From NCBI GenBank assembly GCA_003554945.1, contig PWHN01000083.1:8030-72029 (forward strand): a DNA stretch of 64,000 bases, given 5' to 3'. The first letter of the stretch is position 1, and the number at the start of each line of letters is the position of its first letter. This stretch comes from a bacterium (GTDB lineage Bacteria; T1Sed10-126). The notes below the pieces were generated by a model. It saw only the letters and a program-made list of their open reading frames with translations. It was not told the origin of the DNA and made no database searches. Shown piece by piece: positions 1-8,012 of the stretch. The translations under genes were made by a program, and so were the position numbers.

Positions 1-272
1 TCGTAGATGTCTACGGTATCGCTGGCACCTTTTGCCTGAACTTCAGCAAAAGCATCAACTCCGGCGGCAACGTCGCCGTATACCTGCAGGTTAAGCAGGG
101 CGTCGTTGAAGCCCATCTCCTGGTCAACGTCATCCCAATCGGGATCTTCTTCGCCTTCTACATCCTGAAAGCGACCGGTGACCTGCCCTTCAAAATCTAT
201 CTGAGCCGCGGCGGGCAGAGCAAGGCCGACAGCCAGAAGTGCAACTATACTAAATGTAGCTAATTTCTTCAT
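1..272 (-). CDS. Porin-like secreted protein, N-terminal part (cut by window edge)
   Basis: The first 90 codons of a minus-strand gene that runs off the window. The ATG at 272 follows a strong ribosome binding site (AAGGAGGA). The protein opens with a classic signal peptide: two lysines, a hydrophobic stretch of about 15 residues and an AAAQ-type cleavage region near residue 23. The mature part is acidic and starts like an outer-membrane beta-barrel (QIDFEGQVTGRFQD, then alternating hydrophobic strands). I infer a porin or other surface barrel of a diderm envelope. Only the N-terminus is visible, so the family cannot be named. Its leader is structured (see 331-451). An S-layer or periplasmic protein is the alternative. 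Confidence 0.7.
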   Translation of the reverse strand, partial: MKKLATFSIVALLAVGLALPAAAQIDFEGQVTGRFQDVEGEEDPDWDDVDQEMGFNDALLNLQVYGDVAAGVDAFAEVQAKGASDTVDIY

Positions 273-330
273 AGTAACATTCCTCCTTTTTAGGTAGAAC
301 TTCAAACAGAAAAGATTTGCTTGAAGCCGC

Positions 331-451
331 GGTTTCACTGTCGTCCCTACCCCACAGTGACTTCCGTATCACTGGGCGGGCGCCCGGGTGTTTATTGGAG
401 GAATGTGCTCACCACCTTTCCACCTGGTTTTGGGCCTGCGACAGCGAAACC
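331..451 (-). ncRNA. Structured 5' leader, candidate riboswitch or RNA thermosensor
   Basis: Read on the minus strand, this 121-nt stretch is closed by a 13-bp stem (439-451 with 331-343, one G-U pair). Inside it is a hairpin (CAGTGA/TCACTG, 355-360 with 369-374) and G/C-rich segments. Positions 397-406, in the transcript ACATTCCTCC, are a perfect 10-nt complement of the ribosome binding site region GGAGGAATGT (277-286) of the porin-like gene about 110 nt downstream. This is what a translation-sequestering leader looks like. I could not match it to a riboswitch class that I know. The stem and the complementarity are seen in the sequence; the regulatory role is inferred. Confidence 0.55.
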
Positions 452-884
452 ATATCGCTCAATTAATCAATTAATTAAATCGTTCAAATCACACAAATCG
501 TCGGATTAATTCTTACTTCAGTCCATCCCCCGGTTACTACTCACTGATAACCGTTAACAATCTTCCCTCTCACCAATCTGCGTGCCATTTAAGATTTTGC
601 AGCTGAACTCACAAAATGCAACTCGCAAAAACAACTTTAGTACAACAAAAAGGCCATACCGCCGTTCTGCACTCATAACCCGGTCATTCTATATTAACAA
701 CAATATTATATAACGTCAACCACAAAGGTCAATTCGCTATCACTTCCCTGTCTCCTGGTTCGTCTCTGAGCCCGGATAATAAGCCCAAAACTGCGATATG
801 GCCTAACTAAATCATTATTTTTGACTCTGCATAAATATATATTACATTTTCACCCAAATGTCAAATATTTTTTTGATTCCTTCC
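452..884. other. AT-rich intergenic stretch without a recognisable gene
   Basis: Upstream of the structured leader and downstream of the RAYT transposase. It is AT-rich with short runs such as AATTAATCAATTAATTAA. The promoter of the porin-like gene should lie near 455-560 on the minus strand, but I found no convincing -35/-10 pair. No credible ORF is seen. Confidence 0.5.
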
Positions 885-952
885 CCTCGTACTTTGAATT
901 ATTCACTTACTCCCAACATTTTCTCCTCGTACTTTGAATTATTTACTTACTC
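885..952. repeat. Two direct copies of a 28-nt repeat at the 3' end of the RAYT gene
   Basis: The core CCTCGTACTTTGAATTATT is present at 886-904 and again at 926-944, each followed by (C/T)ACTTACTC. The second copy overlaps the stop codon of the transposase gene. An inverted copy lies on the other side of the gene (2139-2162), so the gene is bracketed by the same sequence. This fits the idea that the RAYT recognises its own repeats. Confidence 0.8.
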
Positions 953-1821
953 TTCTCGCGCCACCAGTTATGTGCTTTTGAAACTGTTGATGGGCTCCGA
1001 TTGAACCAGCGTGCTATATCAGATGTTCCATATCCTTCTTCATACATCTTGGCCATTGCTTCTCGCCGCAAATTACTTATTGGCCTCTTTTTACTCTGTC
1101 CACGTATTTCTTCCGTAGTATATTCTGTTCCATCCACTACCTCCTGAGCAATCGTCAGCATAGTTTTCCGCCCCCTTTTCTCTTGAAACGCTTGTGCCTC
1201 ACGTCCCTCCTGACGGCGCTGATAAAATTCATTCCATTCTTTTTCCAAACCAATATATGTCTCATCTCCCGGCATATCTGAACCACAGGCACGTAAACAG
1301 CTTTTAAAGGCTCCTACTCTATTTGGGCTGGAAAATCCAGGCGGATAACACCACGTATCTAAATTAATCCAATCACACTCAATTCCTAAAAACCAATACC
1401 AAGAACTCCACTTGTAGTCCTGAGCAAAATCCGCTATACCTGCCTCAACCGGATTCATATGCACATAGCCAACCACATTGTTAAGGTATCTTTTATCAAG
1501 AATCACCTTAACCACAGGCCGCCCCTGGGTTAAATGACCTCTAATATTACGACGTTTATTAAAACCGCGAGCATACTCGGAATGGGCAATTTTTAAAACT
1601 CGTCCAAGGGAAGTCCCCCCCATTTTTAACAGTAGATGTAGGTGATTGATCATCAAACAAAAGGAACCTATTTTCCCACCAAGCCTATCCATTGTTCTAT
1701 CAAGGAGCCTTAAATACGTAACCCTATCCTCAGGAGAGAAAAACAACGGCTCCTCCCGCTGACCACGTGTACAGACATGATACCAATAGCCTTCCACATA
1801 CGCTCTAACCGGATATCCCAT
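943..1821 (-). CDS. REP-associated tyrosine transposase (RAYT, IS200-like Y1 fold)
   Basis: A 292-residue protein of the TnpA_REP/RAYT family, single-strand DNA nucleases related to IS200/IS605 TnpA. The HUH-type metal-binding pair is visible as NHLHLLL (His60, His62). The probable catalytic tyrosine is Tyr119 in the block YVHMNPVEAG. The C-terminal 60 residues form a helix-turn-helix (DIARWFNRSPSTVSKAHNWW) that longer members of the family carry. The ATG at 1821 lacks a clear ribosome binding site. It has no IS-like terminal structures; instead copies of a 24-28 nt repeat flank it (885-952, 2139-2162). RAYTs are usually domesticated single-copy genes that act on dispersed palindromes, and this window is rich in those. 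Confidence 0.88.
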   Translation of the reverse strand: MGYPVRAYVEGYWYHVCTRGQREEPLFFSPEDRVTYLRLLDRTMDRLGGKIGSFCLMINHLHLLLKMGGTSLGRVLKIAHSEYARGFNKRRNIRGHLTQGRPVVKVILDKRYLNNVVGYVHMNPVEAGIADFAQDYKWSSWYWFLGIECDWINLDTWCYPPGFSSPNRVGAFKSCLRACGSDMPGDETYIGLEKEWNEFYQRRQEGREAQAFQEKRGRKTMLTIAQEVVDGTEYTTEEIRGQSKKRPISNLRREAMAKMYEEGYGTSDIARWFNRSPSTVSKAHNWWREKSK

Positions 1822-1896
1822 AATGATTTCATTTTATCTGATTTTATTAAACTTTCAAAGTATAAGAACAGCCTCGGAAAAATTATGTTCACTGAT

Positions 1897-2089
1897 TGTA
1901 ACGTCTCACGATAATCCCGTGTAATTTATCGAATTACGAACGGGAAAACAATCCTCTCAAAATCAAAAACATATTGGACAGGATAAAATTCTGATGTGCT
2001 GGATTTAAAACCACTTCAACGTCAATTAAGGGGTTTGGATTCACGGGCTTAATTCGAAAGGTTCACCGGAATAAATTCGAGACGTTACA
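1897..2089. repeat. Inverted repeat TGTAACGTCTC ... GAGACGTTACA
   Basis: An 11-nt perfect inverted repeat (1897-1907 and 2079-2089) encloses about 170 bp of non-coding DNA directly upstream of the RAYT gene. The outer flanks are also similar (TGATTGTAACG and CGTTACAACTGATCA). It could be a small non-autonomous element or part of the RAYT control region. No gene is seen inside. Confidence 0.4.
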
Positions 2090-2138
2090 ACTGATCAAGA
2101 GAAGCTGATGCAAAATCTTCATCTTTTTTTCAGGGAAT

Positions 2139-2162
2139 AAGTAAATAATTCAAAGTACGAGG
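2139..2162. repeat. Inverted copy of the RAYT-flanking repeat
   Basis: This 24-nt copy (starting AAGTAAATAATTCAAAG) is the reverse complement of the copies at 885-952. It lies 76 nt before tRNA-Phe, so the RAYT gene and its upstream region sit between oppositely oriented copies. Confidence 0.8.
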
Positions 2163-2238
2163 TAAAAGAAGGAGGTTGATTTTGGGGTGGGGGTTTGGTA
2201 AACTTTTGCCGCTTTCGTTGGATTGCTGTAGTTAAAAA

Positions 2239-2311
2239 GGACAGGTAGCTCAGTCGGTAGAGCACCGCCCTGAAAAGGCGGGTGTCCGCGGTTCGAATCC
2301 GCGCCTGTCCA
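2239..2311 (+). tRNA. tRNA-Phe (GAA)
   Basis: A 73-nt cloverleaf. The acceptor stem GGACAGG pairs with CCTGTCC, discriminator A. D arm GCTC/GAGC, anticodon stem CCGCC/GGCGG with loop CTGAAAA giving anticodon GAA, T arm GCGGTTCGAATCCGC. CCA is not encoded. It stands alone on the plus strand between the RAYT repeats and a hairpin cluster. Confidence 0.96.
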
Positions 2312-2398
2312 TTTTTCTGAGCTCCCTTTCCGTTGTGCACAAATCTTTCCGTACACTTTTATTTAGAATATTTCGCTTACCTCATCGAAATCTAGCCC

Positions 2399-2581
2399 GA
2401 ATTATTCACGACAGCACCACTGTCGTGAATAATTCGCCTGCAGGGGCGCATCGAGCACTCAAAGCGTTGAGTGCTCCAAGGCGCGGTTAACCGAGCGGAG
2501 CTGTCAATTAAAATTGACGGCTCGGTTGAGTATTACCTCGTAGAGGCGGGTTATGCACGAAAAAGTATTTTTCGTGCATAA
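2399..2581. repeat. Cluster of four consecutive near-perfect hairpins
   Basis: Four palindromes follow each other: 2399-2414/2420-2435 (16 bp, 5-nt loop), 2453-2462/2467-2476 (10 bp, loop AGCG), about 2492-2526 (imperfect, CCGAGC...GCTCGG with an inner TGTCAATT/AATTGACG arm) and 2551-2564/2568-2581 (14 bp, 3-nt loop). The first resembles the terminal hairpin of the multi-hairpin elements at 24017-24304 and 31974-32246. No ORF is credible here. Confidence 0.85.
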
Positions 2582-2585
2582 TCCG

Positions 2586-2789
2586 GGCTAGGGTGAGGGG
2601 AATAAAACGTCACAACCGTTGTTCGGCCTCTACGAGGCCTCTTCACCCCCACCTTAATCCTCGGACTTGTCCCCCCCGTGGAACTTTGGTCTTCGACTTT
2701 CCCGCTGCGCGGGAAATCGAATTTTGCTATCCTGCAAAATTCCGCCCCTCAAGGGGGAGGAGATGTTTAACCCTTCTCGGAGAGAGTTT
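2586..2789. repeat. Dispersed repeat, copy with internal palindromic insert
   Basis: Shares its left part (2586-2662) and right part (2744-2785) with the element at 25514-25679. The middle, about 2663-2743, is absent from the other copy and is built of two palindromes (TTTCCCGC/GCGGGAAA and GAATTTTGC/GCAAAATTC). The right end touches the stop codon of the next minus-strand gene. Confidence 0.8.
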
Positions 2790-3597
2790 AACTAATATCC
2801 TGGGCATCAATGTAATCGAGCAGCATTGAGTTAACAGATTCACCGGTTTTGACTCCCACCGAAGCCCAAACATCGGCTTTGTCTTCCCATTCTCGGACAT
2901 CAATAATATCCCGAACTCTCTTTCTCCACTCGCGATCGCCGGGCGCTGGAAGATCCCATTTTTTGTGTTCATGTGCGGCCGGATTAAGAACAAATTCTTT
3001 TGCCACGGTCCAGTCCCGCGGAACTTCTAATAACTTTCGGTTGGCAACAGACGGCGAGTTACCCGGCCAGAGCTCATCAACCAGCACAGCTTCCATCTCT
3101 TCCAGATAAAAGTGAAGTATCTGTCCTGCTTCCCCCACTTTTACCTGCCAGCCGTTGTTTTCGGCAACGGTTACAAGCTGTTTTTGCAAATCAATATCAC
3201 CAGTAACTGCAATCGCTTTTATATCAGTATTTATATCAGAAACCATATCCAGCTTAAAAGTTTCAACTGCTGTCAAACTATTGTTGTCATCGTAAACTCG
3301 CACGGCTCCCGGGACCGCCTCCTGGACCTGGTAAGCGGTATAAGACGAAAGTCCGGAGTGTTCAAAACCACTTCGCAGTCGGACGTAATTACCTTCACTA
3401 AATACCGGTTCATCGTCCGCCACCTTTTCAAGCTGATAAGGACGCAAATAAGTCCGACGGCCGTCGACCCTGATAACAGGATCATCACAATAATTTACGC
3501 CACATACCTTGTAAATGTCCCCCTCCCGGATATCATAATATCTATCCTTCAACGTGGTGCGAATAACCCGAACCTTGTCGCCAGGATTAAAATCCAT
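2788..3597 (-). CDS. Uncharacterised acidic protein with two SH3/KOW-like N-terminal repeats
   Basis: Not recognised. The 269 residues start with MDFNPGDKVRVI after a good ribosome binding site (TTTGGAGG). Residues 1-60 and 65-115 look like two copies of a small beta-barrel (GDKVRVIRTTL...GDIYKV and GNYVRLRSGF...TAYQV), as in SH3/KOW-like folds that bind nucleic acid or protein. Residues 125-185 are mixed alpha/beta, and the C-terminus is charged and helical (EWRKRVRDIIDVREWEDKADVW). No signal peptide or membrane segment. The gene is isolated between repeats and the hydrogenase operon. Confidence 0.6.
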   Translation of the reverse strand: MDFNPGDKVRVIRTTLKDRYYDIREGDIYKVCGVNYCDDPVIRVDGRRTYLRPYQLEKVADDEPVFSEGNYVRLRSGFEHSGLSSYTAYQVQEAVPGAVRVYDDNNSLTAVETFKLDMVSDINTDIKAIAVTGDIDLQKQLVTVAENNGWQVKVGEAGQILHFYLEEMEAVLVDELWPGNSPSVANRKLLEVPRDWTVAKEFVLNPAAHEHKKWDLPAPGDREWRKRVRDIIDVREWEDKADVWASVGVKTGESVNSMLLDYIDAQDIS

Positions 3598-3716
3598 TTT
3601 TTTACCTCCAAAAGTTTAAGGGGATAATTAGTGCCCACTGCTCAAACAGATTCAAATTAAGGCCGGATTAAAAGAACTATAGCTAAAGATTGAAACCACC
3701 ATCAGCAGGGAAGGAC

Positions 3717-3741
3717 AAAAAAAGAAGTGGCATATCACTTC
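3717..3741 (-). terminator. Rho-independent terminator of the hydrogenase operon
   Basis: On the minus strand GAAGTG-ATATGC-CACTTC (3741-3724) is followed directly by seven T. It lies about 125 nt past the stop codon of hndA, the last gene of the operon. Confidence 0.7.
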
Positions 3742-3865
3742 CTTCGGGGGACAAAAGTATAAAGTAGCAACTTTTATTATACACCCCCCATATATAAACG
3801 AAATAGTTCAGATAATCCCCCGGAGAAATTTAGTTGGTTAGTTGGCTGGTTGGCTGGTTGGTTGG

Positions 3866-4360
3866 TTAGGGGGAGTAACCGAAGTCGGCGAGGATATCGG
3901 GGACGTCGTCGGGGGCGACGTGGGAGTAGACTTTCTCTTCAATTATCACCACGGGGGCCTTGGAGCAGGCACCGACGCAGCGAGCGTCAGTAACGGAAAA
4001 CTTGCCGTCCTCAGTCGGTTCTTCCGGCTCAACACCCAACTCCTCCAGGAAACGGTCGAAAACGGCTCCGGCACCACGAACGTGGCAGGCGGTTCCCGTG
4101 CAGATAATAATCTCGTATTCGCCGGCAGGCTGAAAGTTGAAAAACTGGTAAAAGGAAGCGACCCCGGTGACGCGAGCATAAGGAACGGAGAGAAGACGTG
4201 CAACCTCGTCGAGATGTTGACGGGAAAGATATCCATATTCCTCCTGGACTATCTGTAGAGCAGGAATGAGATAGCTATCCGAGCGGTCGCGCCCCCTAAA
4301 ATCCTGCAGCTTCTCGACAATTTTTTCCTTCAACGTATATTCTTCGCTACAACAGCTCAT
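3866..4360 (-). CDS. hndA: NAD-linked [FeFe]-hydrogenase, NuoE-like [2Fe-2S] subunit
   Basis: A 164-residue thioredoxin-fold ferredoxin of the NuoE/HndA/HydC family. It carries the [2Fe-2S] motif CTGTACHVRG (C-X4-C), then CVGACSKAP (C-X3-C). In the complex it passes electrons between the flavin subunit and the hydrogenase chain in the cytoplasm. It is the last of three genes; its ATG overlaps the stop of hndD by four nucleotides (ATGA), so translation is coupled. Length is normal for the family. A terminator follows at 3717-3741. Confidence 0.93.
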   Translation of the reverse strand: MSCCSEEYTLKEKIVEKLQDFRGRDRSDSYLIPALQIVQEEYGYLSRQHLDEVARLLSVPYARVTGVASFYQFFNFQPAGEYEIIICTGTACHVRGAGAVFDRFLEELGVEPEEPTEDGKFSVTDARCVGACSKAPVVIIEEKVYSHVAPDDVPDILADFGYSP

Positions 4361-6120
4361 TTTATCCCCTGCCGTTCACTGGGTTTATAAGAAGTATGCA
4401 GAAGTTTGTGGGCCCGCTCACTGTTGGGCTCGCCGAGATAATAACTATAAAGTTCCTTGATGTCGGGATTTTCATGCGATTTGCGCAACTGTTTGCTGGA
4501 GTCAATTGTATAGAGCGCCTGAGCCCGTTTTTTCACGAGTTCGGGATCAAGAGCAAAAGTATCTTCGGGCGGATAAGGCTGACCGCCACCACCAACACAG
4601 CCGCCGGGACAGGCCATAATCTCCAGCATGTGGTATTCTTTTTCCCCGGAAAGCAGACGCTCAAATAGTTCTTTAGCGTTCTGCAGACCGTTAGCAACAC
4701 CAATATTTACGTTGTGGCCATCCAGTTCAATTGTCGCCTCACGCAAACCCTGGACACCACGGACTTCCATAAAATCAACGTTTGTCAGCGTCTCCCCGGT
4801 AAAACGTTCGTAAGCAGTGCGCAGGGCCGCTTCGGTAACACCACCGGTGGTTCCAAAAATATCGCCGCCACCACTTGCTGTACCCAGCGGCCGGTCAAAC
4901 TGACTGTCGGGCAGGTTACGGAAATCAACGCCCATGCACTTGCACATCCAGATTAGTTCGCGTGTAGTCAAAACGGCATCAGTATAGGGAGCGCCCCAGG
5001 GAGTTTCGTGTTCCGGACGGGCGGCTTCGTATTTTTTGGCAGTGCAGGGCATGGCGGCAACTGAATATATGTTTTCGGGGGCAATACCCGCCTGCTCGGC
5101 GTAATAAGACTTAGTCAACGACGAGAGCATAGACATCGGAGACTTACAGGTCGAGGCGTTAGGGATCAATTCAGGATAAAAAGTTTCAAGAAAACTAACC
5201 CAGCCCGGCGAACAGGAGGTAATCAGGGGCAATTTTTCTCCCGCCTCAAAACGGTTTAAGAACTCGTCGGCCTCCTCAATTATTGTTAGGTCGGCGCCAA
5301 GATCGGTGTCAAATACAGCGTCGAAACCCATCATTTTAAGGGCGGTAACCATTTTCCCGGCAACCGGTGTTCCGGGATCGTAGCCAAAACCCTCACCAAG
5401 TGCAGCTCGAATTGAAGGGGCGGTCTGAACAACGACGTGCAAATCGGGATCAGCGATCGCTTCAAATACTTCATCAGTAACATTGTTCTCAACTATTGAG
5501 GCGGTTGGACAGACGTTCACACACTGCCCGCAGTGGATACAGACGGACTCCATAATGTCAGCATTGTGGGCGGGCGCGGCCACGCTTTCGAAACCGCGGT
5601 TCTGCTGCCAGAGATTGGTCACCCCCTGGACCTCGTCACAGACGCGAACGCAGCGTCCACAGAGAATACACTTATCGGGTTCACGATGTATTGAAGGCGA
5701 TGAGTTATCCTCCGGATATTGTTTGCGCTCCCCTTCAAACAATCGCTCTCGAACTCCAAGACTGTAGGCGCTGTCCTGCAGCTCGCAGTTACCGTCACGA
5801 ACGCAAGTCTGGCAGTCCTTGGGATGGTTGTCGAGAATAAGCTCTACTATATCACGGCGGTGGCGGCGCAGTTCGGGCGACGATGTCTTAACTACCATAT
5901 CCTCCTCGGCGGGATAGGAACAGGAGGCAACGAGCTGTTCGCGCTTCTCAAGTTCAACAATACAGATACGGCAGGCACCAAGTATGCTTAATTCGGGATG
6001 ATAACAGAGACGCGGTATGTGAACACCAACCTGATCGGCGGCGTCCATTATTGTGGCACCGGGTTCTACTTCAGTCCGAATTCCGTCAATTACAAGACTA
6101 ATTTTGTCTTCTGAATTCAT
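4357..6120 (-). CDS. hndD: [FeFe]-hydrogenase catalytic subunit (HndD/HydA type) with altered L1 motif
   Basis: A 587-residue catalytic subunit. The N-terminus holds a [2Fe-2S] ferredoxin (Cys39, 50, 53, 67), a His-ligated [4Fe-4S] site (His99, Cys103, 106, 112) and two [4Fe-4S] clusters (Cys151/154/157/161 and 194/197/200/204). The H-cluster motifs are TSCSPGW (301-307), MPCTAKKYE (357-365) and EIMACPGGCVGGGGQP (500-515). By ungapped spacing Ser304 falls on Cys300 of Clostridium pasteurianum CpI, a ligand of the H-cluster cubane. The proton path appears intact: Cys303, Glu283, Glu286, Arg290, Ser323. The ATG overlaps the hndC stop (ATGA). With HndA and HndC it should form an NAD(P)(H)-linked, possibly electron-bifurcating, soluble hydrogenase. 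Confidence 0.94.
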   Translation of the reverse strand: MNSEDKISLVIDGIRTEVEPGATIMDAADQVGVHIPRLCYHPELSILGACRICIVELEKREQLVASCSYPAEEDMVVKTSSPELRRHRRDIVELILDNHPKDCQTCVRDGNCELQDSAYSLGVRERLFEGERKQYPEDNSSPSIHREPDKCILCGRCVRVCDEVQGVTNLWQQNRGFESVAAPAHNADIMESVCIHCGQCVNVCPTASIVENNVTDEVFEAIADPDLHVVVQTAPSIRAALGEGFGYDPGTPVAGKMVTALKMMGFDAVFDTDLGADLTIIEEADEFLNRFEAGEKLPLITSCSPGWVSFLETFYPELIPNASTCKSPMSMLSSLTKSYYAEQAGIAPENIYSVAAMPCTAKKYEAARPEHETPWGAPYTDAVLTTRELIWMCKCMGVDFRNLPDSQFDRPLGTASGGGDIFGTTGGVTEAALRTAYERFTGETLTNVDFMEVRGVQGLREATIELDGHNVNIGVANGLQNAKELFERLLSGEKEYHMLEIMACPGGCVGGGGQPYPPEDTFALDPELVKKRAQALYTIDSSKQLRKSHENPDIKELYSYYLGEPNSERAHKLLHTSYKPSERQGIK

Positions 6121-7976
6121 TTGCGTAACACCGCCTCGAAGTTACAGACCTCGTAGCATTGACCGCATTTTATACACTCGTTCTGATCTATTTCATGTGG
6201 TTCCTGTGACTCACCGCTGATACAGTCGACGGGACAGACACGAGCGCAGGCTCCACAGCCAACACAGGGGTCTGCTTCAATCAGATAAGTCACCAGGTAG
6301 CGACAGGCGCCAGCGGGACACTCCTGCTCCTCAATGTGTCGGCGATACTCTTCTTCAAAGTAATCAAGTGTGCTGACAACGGGATTGGGAGCGGCCTGGC
6401 CGAGACCGCAGAGCGAAGCTTTCTGTTCCAGTTCACTCAGGCGGCGCAACAGATCAATATCTTCTTCCTTACCGGCACCGCGGGTAATTCGTTCCAGTAT
6501 CTCCAGCAGGCGGGTATTCCCCTCCCGACAGGGCGTGCATTTACCGCAGGATTCCTCACGGGAAAATTCAATGAAGTATTTGGCCAGATCAACCATACAG
6601 GTCTCCTCGTCCATGACAATCATTCCGCCACTGCCCATGATACTGCCCTTCTCCGCCAGTGATTCAAAATCGACCTTTACGTCCAGCTCATCAGCGGGAA
6701 TACAACCGCCCGCCGGGCCGCCTGTTTGTACAGCCTTTAGTTTTTTACCCCCGGGTACACCTCCACCGATTTCATTAACCACTTCTTCCAGGCTAATGCC
6801 CATCGGCACTTCAACCAGACCAGTGTTTACCACATCGCCGGCCAGAGCAAAAACCTTTGTTCCGGGACTGTTTTCTGTGCCAATATCTGAATACCAATCG
6901 GCGCCTCGATTGATAATATCGGGCACATTGGCAAGCGTTTCGACGTTATTTATTACGGTCGGTCTATCCCAGAGGCCAGACTGAGAAGGATAAGGTGGCC
7001 GCGGGCGGGGCATACCCCGCTTCCCTTCAATCGAATGTAGCAGAGCCGTCTCCTCGCCACAGACAAAAGCTCCGGCACCGCGTCGAATGTCAATATCAAG
7101 ATCAAGACCACTGTCCAGTATGTTTTTACCGAGAAAACCCTGTTCACGCAGATTTTCTACCGCTTTTTCAAGCCTTTTTATAGCCAGTGGATATTCAATT
7201 CGAATGTAAACAAAACCCTGGCTGGCACCAACTGCATAAGCACCGATAATCATTCCTTCCAGAACACGATAAGGATCACCCTCAATTAGACTGCGATCCA
7301 TAAAAGCGCCGGGGTCGCCCTCGTCGCAGTTGGCAACTATAAATTTTTCCTCCGCCTGCTGGCTCAGTGTAAATTTCCATTTCTGGCCGGTCGGGTAGCC
7401 AGCGCCGCCGCGGCCCCGCAAATTAGAAGCCAGTATCTGGTCACAGACCTGCTCGGGCGTCATCTCCGCAAGAACTTTCTGCAAAGCTTTGAGCCCTCCA
7501 GCACGACGATAATCACCTAAACTATCCGGCCTGATATAGCCACAATTATCCAGAACAAGTCTTTTTTGACTCGAATAAAAAGAAATTTCATTTTCTCGAA
7601 GAACTCGCTGTCCACTAACATCCTCATAACAAAGGTCTTCTATGACTTCTCCCTGCGCCAGAGTTTTGTCAATAATCGTCTCGACGTCCTCAACAGTAAC
7701 ATTTGTATAAAGAATACCGACCGGATCAATTCGAACAAGTGGACCCTGTTCACAAAAACCGGGACAACCGGTAAGATCTAAACTTAATCCTTCATTTTCT
7801 ACCTTCTCATCCTCCAGGACAACCTCAGCCGGCAAATCAACCGCCGACAGTCTCTCTTCGAATTCCTCGTAAATATCCAGGGCGCCAGCGGAGACACAGG
7901 GGGTGCCGGCACATACAATTACGCGTGCTTTTTCCGTACCCGGATTGCTGGTCAACGTTTTGGCCTGTTCAGTCAA
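6117..7976 (-). CDS. hndC: NAD-linked [FeFe]-hydrogenase, NuoF-like flavin subunit
   Basis: A 619-residue NADH-binding subunit of the NuoF/HndC/HydB family. In order: an N-terminal thioredoxin-like [2Fe-2S] domain (CAGTPCVSAG, later CPGFCEQGP), the NuoF core with the glycine-rich GRGGAGYPTGQKW and the FMN/NADH segment around GAGAFVCGEETALL, the [4Fe-4S] motif ESCGKCTPCREG, and a C-terminal double [4Fe-4S] ferredoxin (CVGCGACARVCP and CIKCGQCYEVC). It is the first gene of the operon. The start is a TTG at 7976 preceded by AAAGGGGA; no in-frame ATG comes before the conserved domain. The four-cluster architecture is that of bifurcating hydrogenases, but bifurcation itself cannot be read from sequence. 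Confidence 0.93.
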   Translation of the reverse strand: MTEQAKTLTSNPGTEKARVIVCAGTPCVSAGALDIYEEFEERLSAVDLPAEVVLEDEKVENEGLSLDLTGCPGFCEQGPLVRIDPVGILYTNVTVEDVETIIDKTLAQGEVIEDLCYEDVSGQRVLRENEISFYSSQKRLVLDNCGYIRPDSLGDYRRAGGLKALQKVLAEMTPEQVCDQILASNLRGRGGAGYPTGQKWKFTLSQQAEEKFIVANCDEGDPGAFMDRSLIEGDPYRVLEGMIIGAYAVGASQGFVYIRIEYPLAIKRLEKAVENLREQGFLGKNILDSGLDLDIDIRRGAGAFVCGEETALLHSIEGKRGMPRPRPPYPSQSGLWDRPTVINNVETLANVPDIINRGADWYSDIGTENSPGTKVFALAGDVVNTGLVEVPMGISLEEVVNEIGGGVPGGKKLKAVQTGGPAGGCIPADELDVKVDFESLAEKGSIMGSGGMIVMDEETCMVDLAKYFIEFSREESCGKCTPCREGNTRLLEILERITRGAGKEEDIDLLRRLSELEQKASLCGLGQAAPNPVVSTLDYFEEEYRRHIEEQECPAGACRYLVTYLIEADPCVGCGACARVCPVDCISGESQEPHEIDQNECIKCGQCYEVCNFEAVLRK

Positions 7977-8012
7977 AGGAATCGGTCCCCTTTAGTCGTT
8001 ACATAAATTGAG

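Noticed and set aside
331-451. Cobalamin, c-di-GMP or other known riboswitch
   Set aside because: No B12 box, no c-di-GMP-I core and no FMN, SAM or ydaO consensus could be found in the leader.
321-509. Plus-strand 62-codon frame across the structured leader
   Set aside because: It is antisense to the leader of the porin-like gene and its codons follow the stem structure, not a protein pattern.
2593-2829. Reading frame whose N-terminus (MRGIKRHNRCSAS) recurs at 25562-25786
   Set aside because: Both frames lie in copies of the same non-coding palindromic repeat; they diverge after the shared DNA and have no ribosome binding site.
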